Shown here in pieces: positions 43,062 to 52,936 of a stretch of DNA of 64,000 nucleotides (position 1 is its first letter; every line of letters starts with the position of its first letter). A program made the translations under genes and the position numbers. Under the pieces are notes generated by a model. It was not told where the DNA came from. It made no database searches and saw only the letters and a program-made list of their open reading frames with translations. Source of the DNA: Plantago ovata (lineage: Eukaryota > Streptophyta > Magnoliopsida > Lamiales > Plantaginaceae); contig CM051458.1 of the NCBI GenBank assembly GCA_028274465.1, positions 34,484,692-34,548,691 on the forward strand. The letters are read 5' to 3'.

Positions 43062-44126
43062 GGGAAAATTGCAGTTTTAGTCCCCTATCTCTCGGTCCTC
43101 TCCGGTTTTGGTCCTCTACGAAACATATACGGTCCTCTATTTTTATACGTATACGAATTAAGGCGAATTAGACAGAATTAGAAAGAATTGGGGGTAAAAT
43201 TCGCTCCCAATCTTAATTCCCCCAATTAAAAGAAGAACCCTAACCCTAGCCCCAAATTAAACGCAATTCGACTTCTTCTTCCCAAAATTCTCAGTAAAAA
43301 CATTGAGCTCTGTAAACAGAGCTTTTCGAGCTCTGTTTACGGAGCTTAAAGAGCTTTTCGAGCTCTGTTTACATAGATTAAAAGTTATGTTTTACAGAGC
43401 TCAGCTCTGTAAAACAGAGCTTAAAGCTTTTTAAGCTCTGTAAACAGAGATCGAAAAGCTCTGTTTTACAGAGCTCAAAAGAGCTCTGAACAGAGCTAAT
43501 TGAGCTCTGTTTACAGAGCTCGAAAAGCTCTGTTTTACAGAGCTCAAAAGAGCTTTGTACAGAGCTTATTGAGCTCTGTTTACAGAGCTCGAAAAGCTCT
43601 GTTTAGAGCTTAAAGAGCTCCGTAAAACAGAGATTTTTAAGCTCTGTTTTACAGAGCTCTTTAAGCTCTGTAGAGAGCTTATTGAGCTCTACTTACAAAG
43701 CTTTAAAAGCTCTGTTTTTCGGAGCAAAGCTGAGAGTTCGCCGGATGGTTGATTCGGTGATGATGAGCGAATGATGCTGCTGCTGCGTGATGATGGATGA
43801 ATTAATAGAAAGGACGGAGATGATGCAATAAATGAAGATTTGGAGGTGGGGTGGCCGTGTGGTGGGCGAAAGTGGCAGTAGGGTGGCTGTCGTGGTCCGG
43901 AATAAAGGAGGAGGCGGAGAAGATGAGTCAAGAGGAGGAGAAGGTACAAAGCTCTTTGCCTTTGCTAATTCGCGCATGTACCTGTGCTAATTCGCGTGTG
44001 TACCTGTGCTAATTCGCGCATGTACGCTCTGAAGTAGAATAGAGGACTAAATTCGCAAAGAGCGTGCTAATTCGGACCAAAAACGAAGAGGACCGAGAGA
44101 TAGGGGACTAAAACTGCAATTTTCCC
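43062..44126. mobile_element. Inverted-repeat transposable element, about 1.07 kb, non-coding
   Basis: The ends are a perfect 40-bp inverted repeat (GGGAAAATTGCAGTTTTAGT, then CCCCTATCTCTCGGTCCTCT), with weaker pairing for another 15 bp. The interior has a GAGCTC palindrome array (about 43300-43720) and three copies of CTAATTCGCGYRTGTACCTG (43965-44035). No transposase is encoded. Long TIRs of this sort suggest a Mutator-like MITE, but no clear 9-bp TSD is visible (AATTAATTT against TATTATGAT), so the superfamily is open. Confidence 0.7.
43300..43720. repeat. GAGCTC palindrome array
   Basis: More than twenty copies of AGAGCT/GAGCTC alternate with CTGTTTACAGAG, CTGTTTTACAGAG and CGAAAAG spacers. 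Units of 20-40 bp are near-palindromic (for example GAGCTCTGTTTACAGAGCTC), so the whole 420 bp can fold on either strand. Confidence 0.9.
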
Positions 44127-44153
44127 TATTATGATGTATGTGTTGGAGAATGA

Positions 44154-44561
44154 TTGGCGATGAATGATGTGAAACTGTATATCGAGCGTGTTTGGAATAT
44201 GGTTATTATGCATGAGATCTACTACCATGATATTGGCTACTTCATCCTGCGTTTCGAATGTGTAGATGATAGGGATGAGGTTTTCATGGGAGGTCCTTAC
44301 TCCATTAATGGAAAGTGCATGTTCCTGAAAAAATGGTCACCTGACTTTGTTTTGGAGGATGAATTAAAGGTGGTGCCAGTTTGGGTTACCCTTCCTTACT
44401 TGCATGTATATCTGTGGGGTAAAAAAAGCATAGGGAAGATTGCAAGTGCAATTGGAACTCCGTTAACTACAGATGAGTGCAAAAAAAAAAAGAAATTATG
44501 TGTATCTTATGCTCGTGTAATGGTGGAGGTAGGTGTATCCCAAAAGTTGAGGAATATCTAA
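44154..44561 (+). pseudogene. LINE ORF1, DUF4283-type domain
   Basis: The frame reads MNDVKLYIERVWNMV, then the block DIGYFILRFECVDDRDEVFM..GPYSI..KCMFLKKWSPDFVLEDELKVVPVWVTLPYL, typical of plant L1 ORF1 (DUF4283), and ends after SYARVMVEV. The usual CCHC knuckle is not present in this frame; the next frame (44563-44898) is basic and Gly/Thr-rich. ORF1 proteins bind LINE RNA. An A10 run (44480-44489) may have caused slippage. Confidence 0.75.
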
Positions 44562-44562
44562 T

Positions 44563-47385
44563 ATGTCAAGAATAAGAAAGGGAACAAGGCCGGTGAAGCA
44601 AAGAATACTGTATGAGAGTAAACAGGCTGTTGCAGCTAGTAATTCTGGGGCTATGAAACCGGTTGGTACAGATCATAACTCTGGGGGAGTGAGGCAAGAG
44701 GTTGCAGTTCAGAGAATGAAAGATTCTGGGGAAATAAATGTTGGGCCGTGGACAGTTGTTGGGAAAGATAGAAGTGCTAAACAGTATACTGATGTGGAGA
44801 ACATTACATTTGGAAACTTGGAGATTGTACATGTTAATGGTTTTACTCCTATGGGGATTGGAGACCGTTCCCTTGGAGGTGGCCATACATCTCAATGATT
44901 TTATCTTGGAATGTGAGGGGAATAAATAAAGAGACGAGACATCGAGCGGTTGGCTCCTATCTCTCTTCAAATAAAAGTGCCTTAGTCTTATTGTTTGAAA
45001 CTAGAATAAAAGAAGGAAAAAAAAAGATAGAATAAGAAAGAGGTTGGGTTCTACCTGGCAGTATATAGATAGCAAGATACATGTTGTTGTTCTACAAATG
45101 TCTGATCAATTTATACATATGAAAGTATATGATGTGAGTGGTGGTTTCCTGTTCTGGTTGATAACAGTTTATGCTCAAAATCTGTTGGAAACTATAGAAA
45201 GGAACTGTGGAAAGACTTGGCTGCTGTAAGTGTAGGACAACAAGGAGCATGGCTTGTGATTGGAGATTTCAATAATGTGCTCCATATAGATGACACGGTT
45301 GGGGGAAACAAGGTGCAATATGCTGAGTTTAAGGATTTGGAACAAATGATGCTGCATTTAGGTTTGTTTGAGGTACCTATGGATGGAGCCCGATTTACAT
45401 GGTCAAATGGGAAAATATATTCTAAAATTGATAGGGGCATAGAAATTGTGGATCATGCGGTATTGAGGGGAGTTAAACCTGGGATTGTACCAACAAGACA
45501 ATCCGTGTTTAGATTCTTGAATTGTGTGGCTAATGAAACTGATTTTCTTCAAGTAGTGGGGGATATGTTGAGAATGGAAGTACATGGCTCGGCTATGTTA
45601 CGACTCTGGACTAAGCTGAAGATTTCAAGCACCTTTGAAAATTCTACAGAAAAGGTTTGCTTCCATTTCTCATCATGTGATTTCTGCTAGGGAGGAGCTG
45701 GACAAAGTTCAAGTGGAGTTGCAAAATGACATGTTTAATCTCAGCTATTGGAACAAGTAAAATCTTGTGAGGATAAACTCTATAATGTCCACCAGATTGA
45801 AGAAGATATCTTGCGAAAAAAAGAAAAAGTTGAATGGATTAAGCTAGGGGATGTAAATAATGCATACTTCCTTGCCTCTATAAAAGAGAAGAACGGAAGG
45901 AAGGGCTTATATAAACTGCAATCAATCACTGGTGACATTCTGACTGGTCCATATCAGATAGATGAAGAGATACTAATGTTTTACGACAAATTGGTTGGAC
46001 AGGCTGCTAAAGTCATACAGGGTGTACAACTGCCGGTGTTGAGGAAAGGAAAGCAATACCTGTAGACTTGGCAAGAGAACTTATCAAACTAATTGAGGTG
46101 AGAGAGATTGAAGATGCTTTGAAAGGAATTGGGAATCTCAAAGCACCGGAGATTCATGGCTTTAATGCAGTTTTCTTTAAGAAAGCTTGGAGCATTGTGA
46201 AGCAAGATGTAGTGGTTGCGGTTATGGAATTATTTAATGAAAAGAAGATGTATAAGGCTATCAATTGCACGATGGTCACATTGTTCCCTAAACACGCCGA
46301 AGCAAAATCAGTGAAAAATATGAGGCCAATCTCTTGTTGTACGACCATTTCTGTAAGAAATTTTGGAGCATTGTGAAGCAAGATGTAGTGGTTGCTGTTA
46401 TGGAATTATTTAATGAGAAGAAGATGTATAAGGCTATCAATTGCATGATGGTCACATTGTTCCCTAAACACGCCGAATCAAAATCTGTGAAAGATATGAG
46501 GCCCATGTCTTGTTGTACGACCATTTTGAAGATCATTTCCAAGATTCTAACTTCTAGACTTGGGAAGGTAATAAATAATGTTGTTGATGATAGCCAATCG
46601 GGTTTTCTACCAGGCAAAAATATACATGATAATATATTCTTGGCTCAAGATATGGTGAAGGGATACGGGAGAAAAGGAATCTTTCCACGATGCTTGATCC
46701 AAATGGATATCCAAAAGGTGTATGACACCGTTGAGTGGGTTGCATTGGAAAGAATTATGCTTAAAATAGGCTTCCCAAAGTTATTTGTGGAGTGGATTAT
46801 GTTATGTGTGCGCACAGTTTCGTACAAGTATTCTGTCAATGGTAATCTTTCAAGGATTTTACCAGCGAAACGAGGACTACCACAAGGGGGTCCGGTGTCA
46901 CCTCTTCTTTTTGTAATTATAATGGAGTATCTTCATCGAATATTGCAAGAGCTTAAAGGAGCCCATCCTCGGTGTGAAAAGCTTGGGATTACTAATCATT
47001 GCTTCGCGGATGATGTCATGCTCTTATGCCGGGTGATATTGGATCTTGCAGCTGCTTATGAAAACTTTCAATGCGGCTACTGGCCTGCAAGCAAGTCCTA
47101 GAAAGTGCAAAGTATTCTCTGGTGGTGTTGAACATGAAGAGCTAGAAGCTACTGGATTTGAAATGGGAGTACTTCCAGTTCGCTACCTGGGATTGCCGCT
47201 GAACAGTCGAAAGCTATCTATAGCAGCATATACACCATTACTTGATAGAATATTAATGCGCATAAAACATTGCAGTGATCATTTGTTACGTTACGTTGGT
47301 CGGGTGCAACTAATTCATAGCATGGTGTTCTCTGTCCCCCCAGTTTCCAACTATCTTTGAAGAAGATAGTTGAGAAACTATGGTT
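44563..47385 (+). pseudogene. LINE ORF2: endonuclease and reverse transcriptase, multiply broken
   Basis: The endonuclease starts at 44895 (MILSWNVRGIN) and continues in shifted frames with LVIGDFNNVL and ARFTWSNGKIYSKIDR (45217-45690). RT blocks follow: KIISKILTSRLGKVI..SGFLPGKNIHDN, LIQMDIQKVYDTVEW, GLPQGGPVSPLLF and the catalytic CFADDVMLL (46334-47101), then YLGLPLNSRKLS (47046-47360). A 176-bp tandem duplication (46187-46362 and 46363-46538) shifts the frame inside RT. The 3' end is lost near 47385: no zinc-finger tail and no poly-A. LINE proteins reverse-transcribe at the target site; this copy is inactive. Confidence 0.88.
46187..46538 (+). repeat. 176-bp tandem duplication in the LINE RT
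   Basis: Both units start TTGGAGCATTGTGAAGCAAG and code for IVKQDVVVAVMELFNEKKMY..CCTT. 176 is not a multiple of three, so the duplication breaks the frame. Confidence 0.92.
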
Positions 47386-47429
47386 ATGGGTTGCTGAATC
47401 AATCCGAGATGCTCGAATGCAACGAAAAA

Positions 47430-47549
47430 TCACGTCATCTTGGCTTCTAGGCATATGACCATCATCCCAGGGCTTTTAGGTTCATTACCGTCATCTATTT
47501 GGCATCTAGGCTTATGGATGTCATCCCATTACGGTAGGCCATTACGGTC
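47430..47549 (+). repeat. Minisatellite of Tat 2, left part (GGCTTCTAGGCTTA family)
   Basis: Diverged units of about 39 bp contain GGCTTCTAGGC..TGACCRTCATCCC. The array resumes at 56796 on the other side of the Athila element, with the TSD CGGTC at 47545-47549 and 56791-56795. Confidence 0.85.
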
Positions 47550-48952
47550 TGATGGTGTCGTTTTTCACCAATTAAATTTGTTTAAAAGCCTAAGAACACT
47601 TATCACTACACAAACTAGAGTGCAATGGCAAGTTGTCCCCGAGTGTCGTTCTCTTGGGACCTAACGTGGCTTTGCTTGAGGTTTTTGCTAGTAATTTCAG
47701 TCAACGAGTTCAAATGTTTATAGAATCGTTTCCTTTGAACAAAGCAACGAGAAATCAGATTGTTGTAATCAAGTTTGGAAAACGGTTGGTGGTAGAAATC
47801 AAATACACATGCATGGGTTACGAATATGCTCACAAGTTCAGTGCGTAAAACCTTCGATCAAGTCTGCTGAGCAACTCGTCTAGGTAACTTTAAGACACAC
47901 ATCATAAAAGACCACTATCAATACTTTAGAGATGCTTGTCACCAACACCATTTATCTAGCATGCTGCAAATCTCTAACATACAATCCTATAGCTTTCATT
48001 GACCAAGAGTTTGTCACTATACTCAATTCGAATATATTTTATAGGCAACTAAGAATCATATGAAGGAATTTGCAGCAAGATTGAATCACAATCTCATGTA
48101 AGCATAAACATAACCCATAGCATGCATATTCTACATTCTACCACCAACACAAAAGATTTAGCTACTCATATTCATCAACATAGACATCAATTCATATGAA
48201 TAATAATCAGAATACATCATATCAAATTACAAGACAAGAGAGTGATACAAGTTACCACCAAAGCTGTCACTAATCGGTGGAAATCAAAGAAAACCTCTCC
48301 GTAGATGATTACAAAGGATGAATTCCAATCAAAACCTTGAATCCCAAGCTAAAATACAAAGTAATCTGAGTTTTCTCTGAGTTTTGGGGCTTAGGAGCTC
48401 TCCAAAACGAAGTTACTGTTCAAAAAGATCTTCAAAAAATGACCAAAGATCAGATCTAAGAAGGAAAATCCGAAAACGTAACCGCTGCCAAGCGGACCGC
48501 TTGGAGAATCCAAGCGGAGCGCTTGGCAAGCGAAGCGCTTTGGCACTCCAAGCGCTTCGCTTGGCTTCTGTGCCAAAGCTCCTAGAAAATGAAGCGGAGC
48601 GCTTCACTATTCCAGGCGCTTAGCTTGGCTCCTGGGCAGATTTTTGTCTTCAAACTCAATCTTTTTGCCCTCGCATGGCCCTCGGGTGCCTTGGACTCAT
48701 CCTTCTCGATGCTTATTGATGCTCAAACACTTACGAACAAGCCACGGAGATTGGGGAACTTCAACGGGGCCATCTTTTCCATCAAAAAGGCTCGTTTTTA
48801 GCTCCAAAAACGCCGTTTCGTACCTAAGTGCCTGAAAATGCAGAAAACACAAAACGTGACACTATTCTACAAAACTAACCAAAAAACAAGGCTAGAAGAT
48901 AGCAAACGAAGGTAAAAAAGACAAGATGAACGCGTCAAAAATACGTTCATCA
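47550..48952 (-). repeat. Athila 3' LTR
   Basis: 1403 bp, holding one palindrome cluster (48488-48628). The PPT (minus strand GGTATGGTTTGGGGAGTT, 48953-48970) directly adjoins it. Confidence 0.95.
48488..48628. repeat. Palindrome cluster 1 (3' LTR)
   Basis: Six hyphenated palindromes of the type CCAAGCGNNNCGCTTGG: four close together, a spacer of about 26 nt, then two. Confidence 0.9.
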
Positions 48953-48970
48953 AACTCCCCAAACCATACC

Positions 48971-50604
48971 TTTTCTTGTCCTCAAGCAACAAACTATCCT
49001 AAATGCAACACAAAAGGAGTCTCACGCCAAGTAAAGTGAACTAATCTATTGAATCTACCAAATGCTTATGAACAAAACCAAATGAGCATGACATGCAAAT
49101 AGGTTGAAGTATGCCTCGATTGCGAATATACACATTCTCAAGTGCACTTGGTTAAACAAAGGAGTCTCACGTAACATCTTCTACCTGGACCTGGTCTGTG
49201 ACGACACAATGATGCATGTTATCATACTACAATTGCCCCGTGCCTATGAAACCGATGGCTTACTACTGTTCACCAAGCGAGACTTTTCCTCAAGAGAGGG
49301 CGAACCAATACTGGCTCTCATGAAACGAAGGAGGGTTCCCTAGAAAGAGAAGACACTCCCCTATTCTACCCAGACTCTCAACGAACGAGTCTCCTTCAAC
49401 CACTTCTTGAATGGCAAGACGAGGGTGGTCAAGAACAGGCCTTGGACAAAGGCGACACGAAACGAAAGATAGAATTTACAACTCGATAACTTCACAACAA
49501 TATTTACATGACACTTGACACTTTACTAGACTGCTTTTGGCTTGCAACGACCCTTCTTTTGCTTTTGGGTCTTATTCTTTATTTTCTTTCTTCTTTTTTT
49601 TTTTTTTTTTTCTCTTTTTCTTTTCTCTTTTTTTTCTTCTTTTCTTTTTCTCTTTCTCTTTTTTTTTTTATATAGGGGCAAGCAGCAATACTAAGTGTCA
49701 AAAACACCTCCCCAAACCTATTCGAAAGAATAGGTTTGAGCAAAAAGACGAAAAAGAAAAAGGAAAGACTCTTTACAAAGACACCTCCCCAACCTATTTG
49801 AAAGAATAGGTTGGGACACAAAAACAAAAAGAAAAAGGAAACTTTACAACGACTCAAAGATGAAAGACAAGATCAACGAAGCAACCCCCTCCCCAAACCT
49901 ATTCGATAGAATAGGTTTAATACAAGGAATCGCACACCTCACACTATCTCCTTCCTAGGCATTTGGCAATCTCTAATCGAGGTGAAGAACTTGTCGCCTC
50001 TTACGTACATAATTACACGGGTTACAACCATAGACTCTAACATGCATCATTTTATAAGGCCATCGTGAACCGCAGCAGAAGAAACACCACTCAAGGTGAT
50101 GTCGAGACTACTAAGCTTAACTAGTGCACATGCGAATGTGACAAACCAAGCGAGACAAGCCTCAAACTACTTGCAAAGTGATGCAACATATGATCAATGG
50201 TCATAAACACTTAGTCTACTCAATAAAAAAGTTCAAAAGACTTGGCAATAAACTCCACACACAACAACGTGCAACAACTAATCTAGGGATGATATGCATG
50301 CAAAAATTTGAAAAAACACGACAAATCACATGAACTTGAGTAAAATCAGGCATGTACGAACCACACAAGCATATAGTACTGCAAATCCAATACCCCCTCC
50401 CCAAACCTAAACTTTTGCTCGTACTCGAGCAAAGAAAAGTTGAATGAAAAGGAAAAATTGGATTGAAAGTACACTTCCCTGAGATAAAGGTTCGTGTCCA
50501 ATCTCCTATATAAGAGTAGTACCTGAAAAGACTCAATAAACAAGTGAAAACGGGTGCGCAAAGGTGAGAAGAATGGAAAAACGAGAAAAATCTGGGTACA
50601 GGGT
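48971..50604. other. Athila 3' non-coding region
   Basis: It holds no gene. It has a poly-pyrimidine tract (49570-49670), three AAACCTATTC hairpins (49713-49738, 49788-49815, 49895-49918) and no supported frame. Such long 3' regions are usual in Athila elements. Confidence 0.7.
49713..49918. repeat. Three small hairpins with GAAA-type loops
   Basis: CAAACCTATTC-GAAA-GAATAGGTTTG, CCCAACCTATT-TGAAAG-AATAGGTTGGG and AAACCTATTC-GATA-GAATAGGTTT. In the second, one A-T pair of the stem is replaced by C-G. Each follows CACCTCCCC or CCCCCTCCCC. Confidence 0.85.
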
Positions 50605-50756
50605 CCAGGCGGACCGCTTGGCGGGAGCCAAGCAGTTCGCTTGGTCAAGCGGAGCGCTTGGGAGGCTCCAGGCGCTCCGCTTGAATTTCCAGGAAGTTGC
50701 AAAACTTTCTGGAATTTCAAGCGGACCGCTTGGCCCTTCCAAGCGCTTCGCTTGGC
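50605..50756. repeat. Palindrome cluster 2 (after ORF2)
   Basis: Four palindromes, a spacer that is itself an imperfect inverted repeat (AATTTCCAGGAAGTTGC / AAAACTTTCTGGAATTT), then two palindromes. It starts about 185 bp after the ORF2 stop in element sense. Confidence 0.9.
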
Positions 50757-50940
50757 CCTGTTTTTAGATTTTCGATGTTTTTTCCTATCTTAATCACCTA
50801 AGGCACCAAGACAAAACTAGACTAAACTAATCACGACAAAAGGCACACAGGCCACAACTACAAAAGCAAATAAAGAGTACAAGAGTCTAAAGTCACAACA
50901 TCAATTAAGAGTATCAAAAAGGAGTACCACCACTGCAAAA

Positions 50941-51903
50941 TCACTCGGATTTGAACCCTTGTTCTACTTCGAAGCGGTGGAGTATCAGATCGTGGGTCTC
51001 TATGTCGATTGGTTCCCTCGATGCCTCGGTGTGCCGGATGTTTGGCACATTTTCTTTCTCACACATGGCAGTGATCAGATGTGGGAAGACTAGTGGGTGG
51101 CCGGGTTCTCGTTTAATCTCGAATTGCTGGAAGATGATGTCCCTGGGAGTGATGGGCAAGTTCTCCATGAGGGAATAGACTAAGATCCCGATTTCCGGCG
51201 TTATCTCTTCGGTTATGAGTCCCGGGATCAGATTAGCTACCACGAAAGGTAGGATCATGCGGGCGTGCAAGTGCAAATCTTTATACTTCAAGGTGTTATC
51301 GAGACGCGTCTTCCTCGGCTTGTAGTCCTTGGTTGTCAGAACCCCGACTATCCTCCTCGGAAACTTCTCAATCGTTGGGTCATAGACATAGTGCACATAG
51401 GGATCACTCACATAGTATGCTACCTTATTCTTGTCTTCCCGCAAGGGTTCCTCTAGTCCCATAATGAAACTAGTGATACTCAATGGTGAGAAAGGGACCA
51501 TCACACCACGAATAGGTACTGCTTCGGCCTTATAGTTATAGTCCTCGAAGGCAATGTGGACTCCTCGACAAGGTCTCTATCCCATCCGGAGAGTTCTTTC
51601 CCATAGAAGATCCATCCTCTCGCCGTTATAAGCCTGGTAAGGTGAGCATAGGGTGCATAGGGTACATCAAAGAAAAGCCTTGTTCTCATATTTTGTCCCC
51701 TTTAGTACGTCCAAATCCTTTGAAGTAAAGGAGATGCTACGGTCCCAAATCACTGACCGTTCTCCTCCCCTATAGAAGTTGTATCGGAACCTCCGCAATG
51801 CGTCCAATTCTTTGTATGGGTCACGGTCGTTTTCATCACGGGGAATCTCCTTGGAGGTTGAAGCTCCATCCTTCCTTGCTTTCTTCTTGGCTCTTGTGTC
51901 CAT
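50941..51903 (-). pseudogene. Athila ORF2 (PF03078-like), frameshifted
   Basis: ATG 51903 (MDTRAKKKARKD) leads to DPYKELDALRRFRYNFYRGGERSV; small shifts near 51670 and 51560 move through further frames (WIFYGKELSGWDRD) to the long open part MMVPFSPLSITSFIMGLEEPL..ARMILPFVVANLIPG..EIGILVYSLMENLP..QQFEIKREPGHPLVFPHLITAMCE, ending at 50941. The middle and end resemble the ATHILA 'ORF-1' family (PF03078). In complete Athila elements a protein of this type lies after pol and is sometimes called env-like. The function is unknown. Confidence 0.7.
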
Positions 51904-52604
51904 GGTACCTAGGATAATCTTATTAGATAACTTCAAGAGACAATGAGACTTAGACTCGACTCCTAGACTCCAATACTCACTCAAGTAATCTCATGGTGAG
52001 TTTGAAGGCTTGCTAAAGTTCATATGAACAAATCGAGAAGCTTTAACACTTCGTTATGATAAATCCATACGAATCTAAACCAAGCAAACAAACTGTCCAA
52101 TTAAATTACCCAACCAATCCAACACATTCTCATGCAATCACAACATCACCATAATCATAACATAACTCAAATTCAAGGCTAACAATCATCAAACAATTAC
52201 ATAGCAAAAATTCGAATCATAAAGTTCATCATAAATCAAGAGGAGCAAAATTCGAATTTAGACATCACATCTAGTAAGAAACATGCTCAACAATCATCAT
52301 CAAACTCTAATTCACCAATGCATAACACAATTGAAGCTAATTAAGATAAAATCCCAAATTCAAGAAAGTTAGGGTTCATGAGAGGTACCTTTGATTCCTT
52401 GTTATGGATGCTTCAAACGTGAAATTTGATCGGTTTAGATGATAGAGGGGGTGATGGGCTTTGTAAAATGCACAAGATTGCAAGAATTGGTGGAGAATTG
52501 AGAGAGATTGAGATTTTTGGGGTGCTAAATCAGCAATGGAGGAAGAAAAACGAAGTGGGGGGCTTTGAAACACAAGTGCCCCGCTTAGCCTTTCTTAAGG
52601 AAAG
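51904..52604. other. Athila internal non-coding segment
   Basis: AT-rich, with no frame that can be supported. It lies where pol would be expected, between cluster 3 and ORF2, and holds no pol relic that I can recognise. Confidence 0.6.
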
Positions 52605-52755
52605 CCAAGCGAAGCGCTTGGGCGTCCCAAGCGAAGCGCTTGGCAAGCGGTCCGCTTGGGAACTCCCAAGCGCTCCACTTGGATTTCCAGTAAGAATTTT
52701 CATTCTTACTGGAAATCCAAGCGGACCGCTTGGGCTTTCCAAGCGGTTCGCTTGG
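52605..52755. repeat. Palindrome cluster 3 (after gag-protease)
   Basis: Four palindromes, then a 19-bp perfect inverted repeat (52678-52696 with 52703-52721, loop TTTTCA), then two palindromes. It lies about 180 bp past the protease stop in element sense. Confidence 0.92.
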
Positions 52756-52936
52756 GACCTGAAGCTCCCAAATCCATTTTTTTCCGACTTTTGCTAAATT
52801 TTCACCCCAAAAACCTTGTCTAATCAACGAAACAAAATTTAAACGTGCTTCTAATCTATATGCAAGTACCTACAACCTCGGGTTGCCTCCCGAGAAGCGC
52901 CTTCGTTTAAAAGTCGTTGGCTCGACTCGTCTTAGC

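Noticed and set aside
43300..43720. CRISPR-like array of regular repeats
   Set aside because: Spacers are not unique and not of fixed length, the units are palindromic, and the context is a plant transposable element.
43689..43977. Ser/Pro-rich minus-strand frames in the inverted-repeat element
   Set aside because: Low-complexity readings with no homology signal; the element looks non-coding.
43052..44135. 9-bp target-site duplication for the inverted-repeat element
   Set aside because: AATTAATTT and TATTATGAT share only five of nine positions, so I do not claim a TSD.
48384..48623. Small frames coding for repeated AKRFAWQALRL-like peptides (also near 50554, 52530 and 56223)
   Set aside because: The peptide is only the translation of the AAGCG palindromes and appears in all frames.
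49570..49680. Pyrimidine tract as a second PPT of Athila
   Set aside because: In element sense it is a purine run, but it lies about 600 bp from the LTR and a proper PPT adjoins the LTR at 48953-48970.
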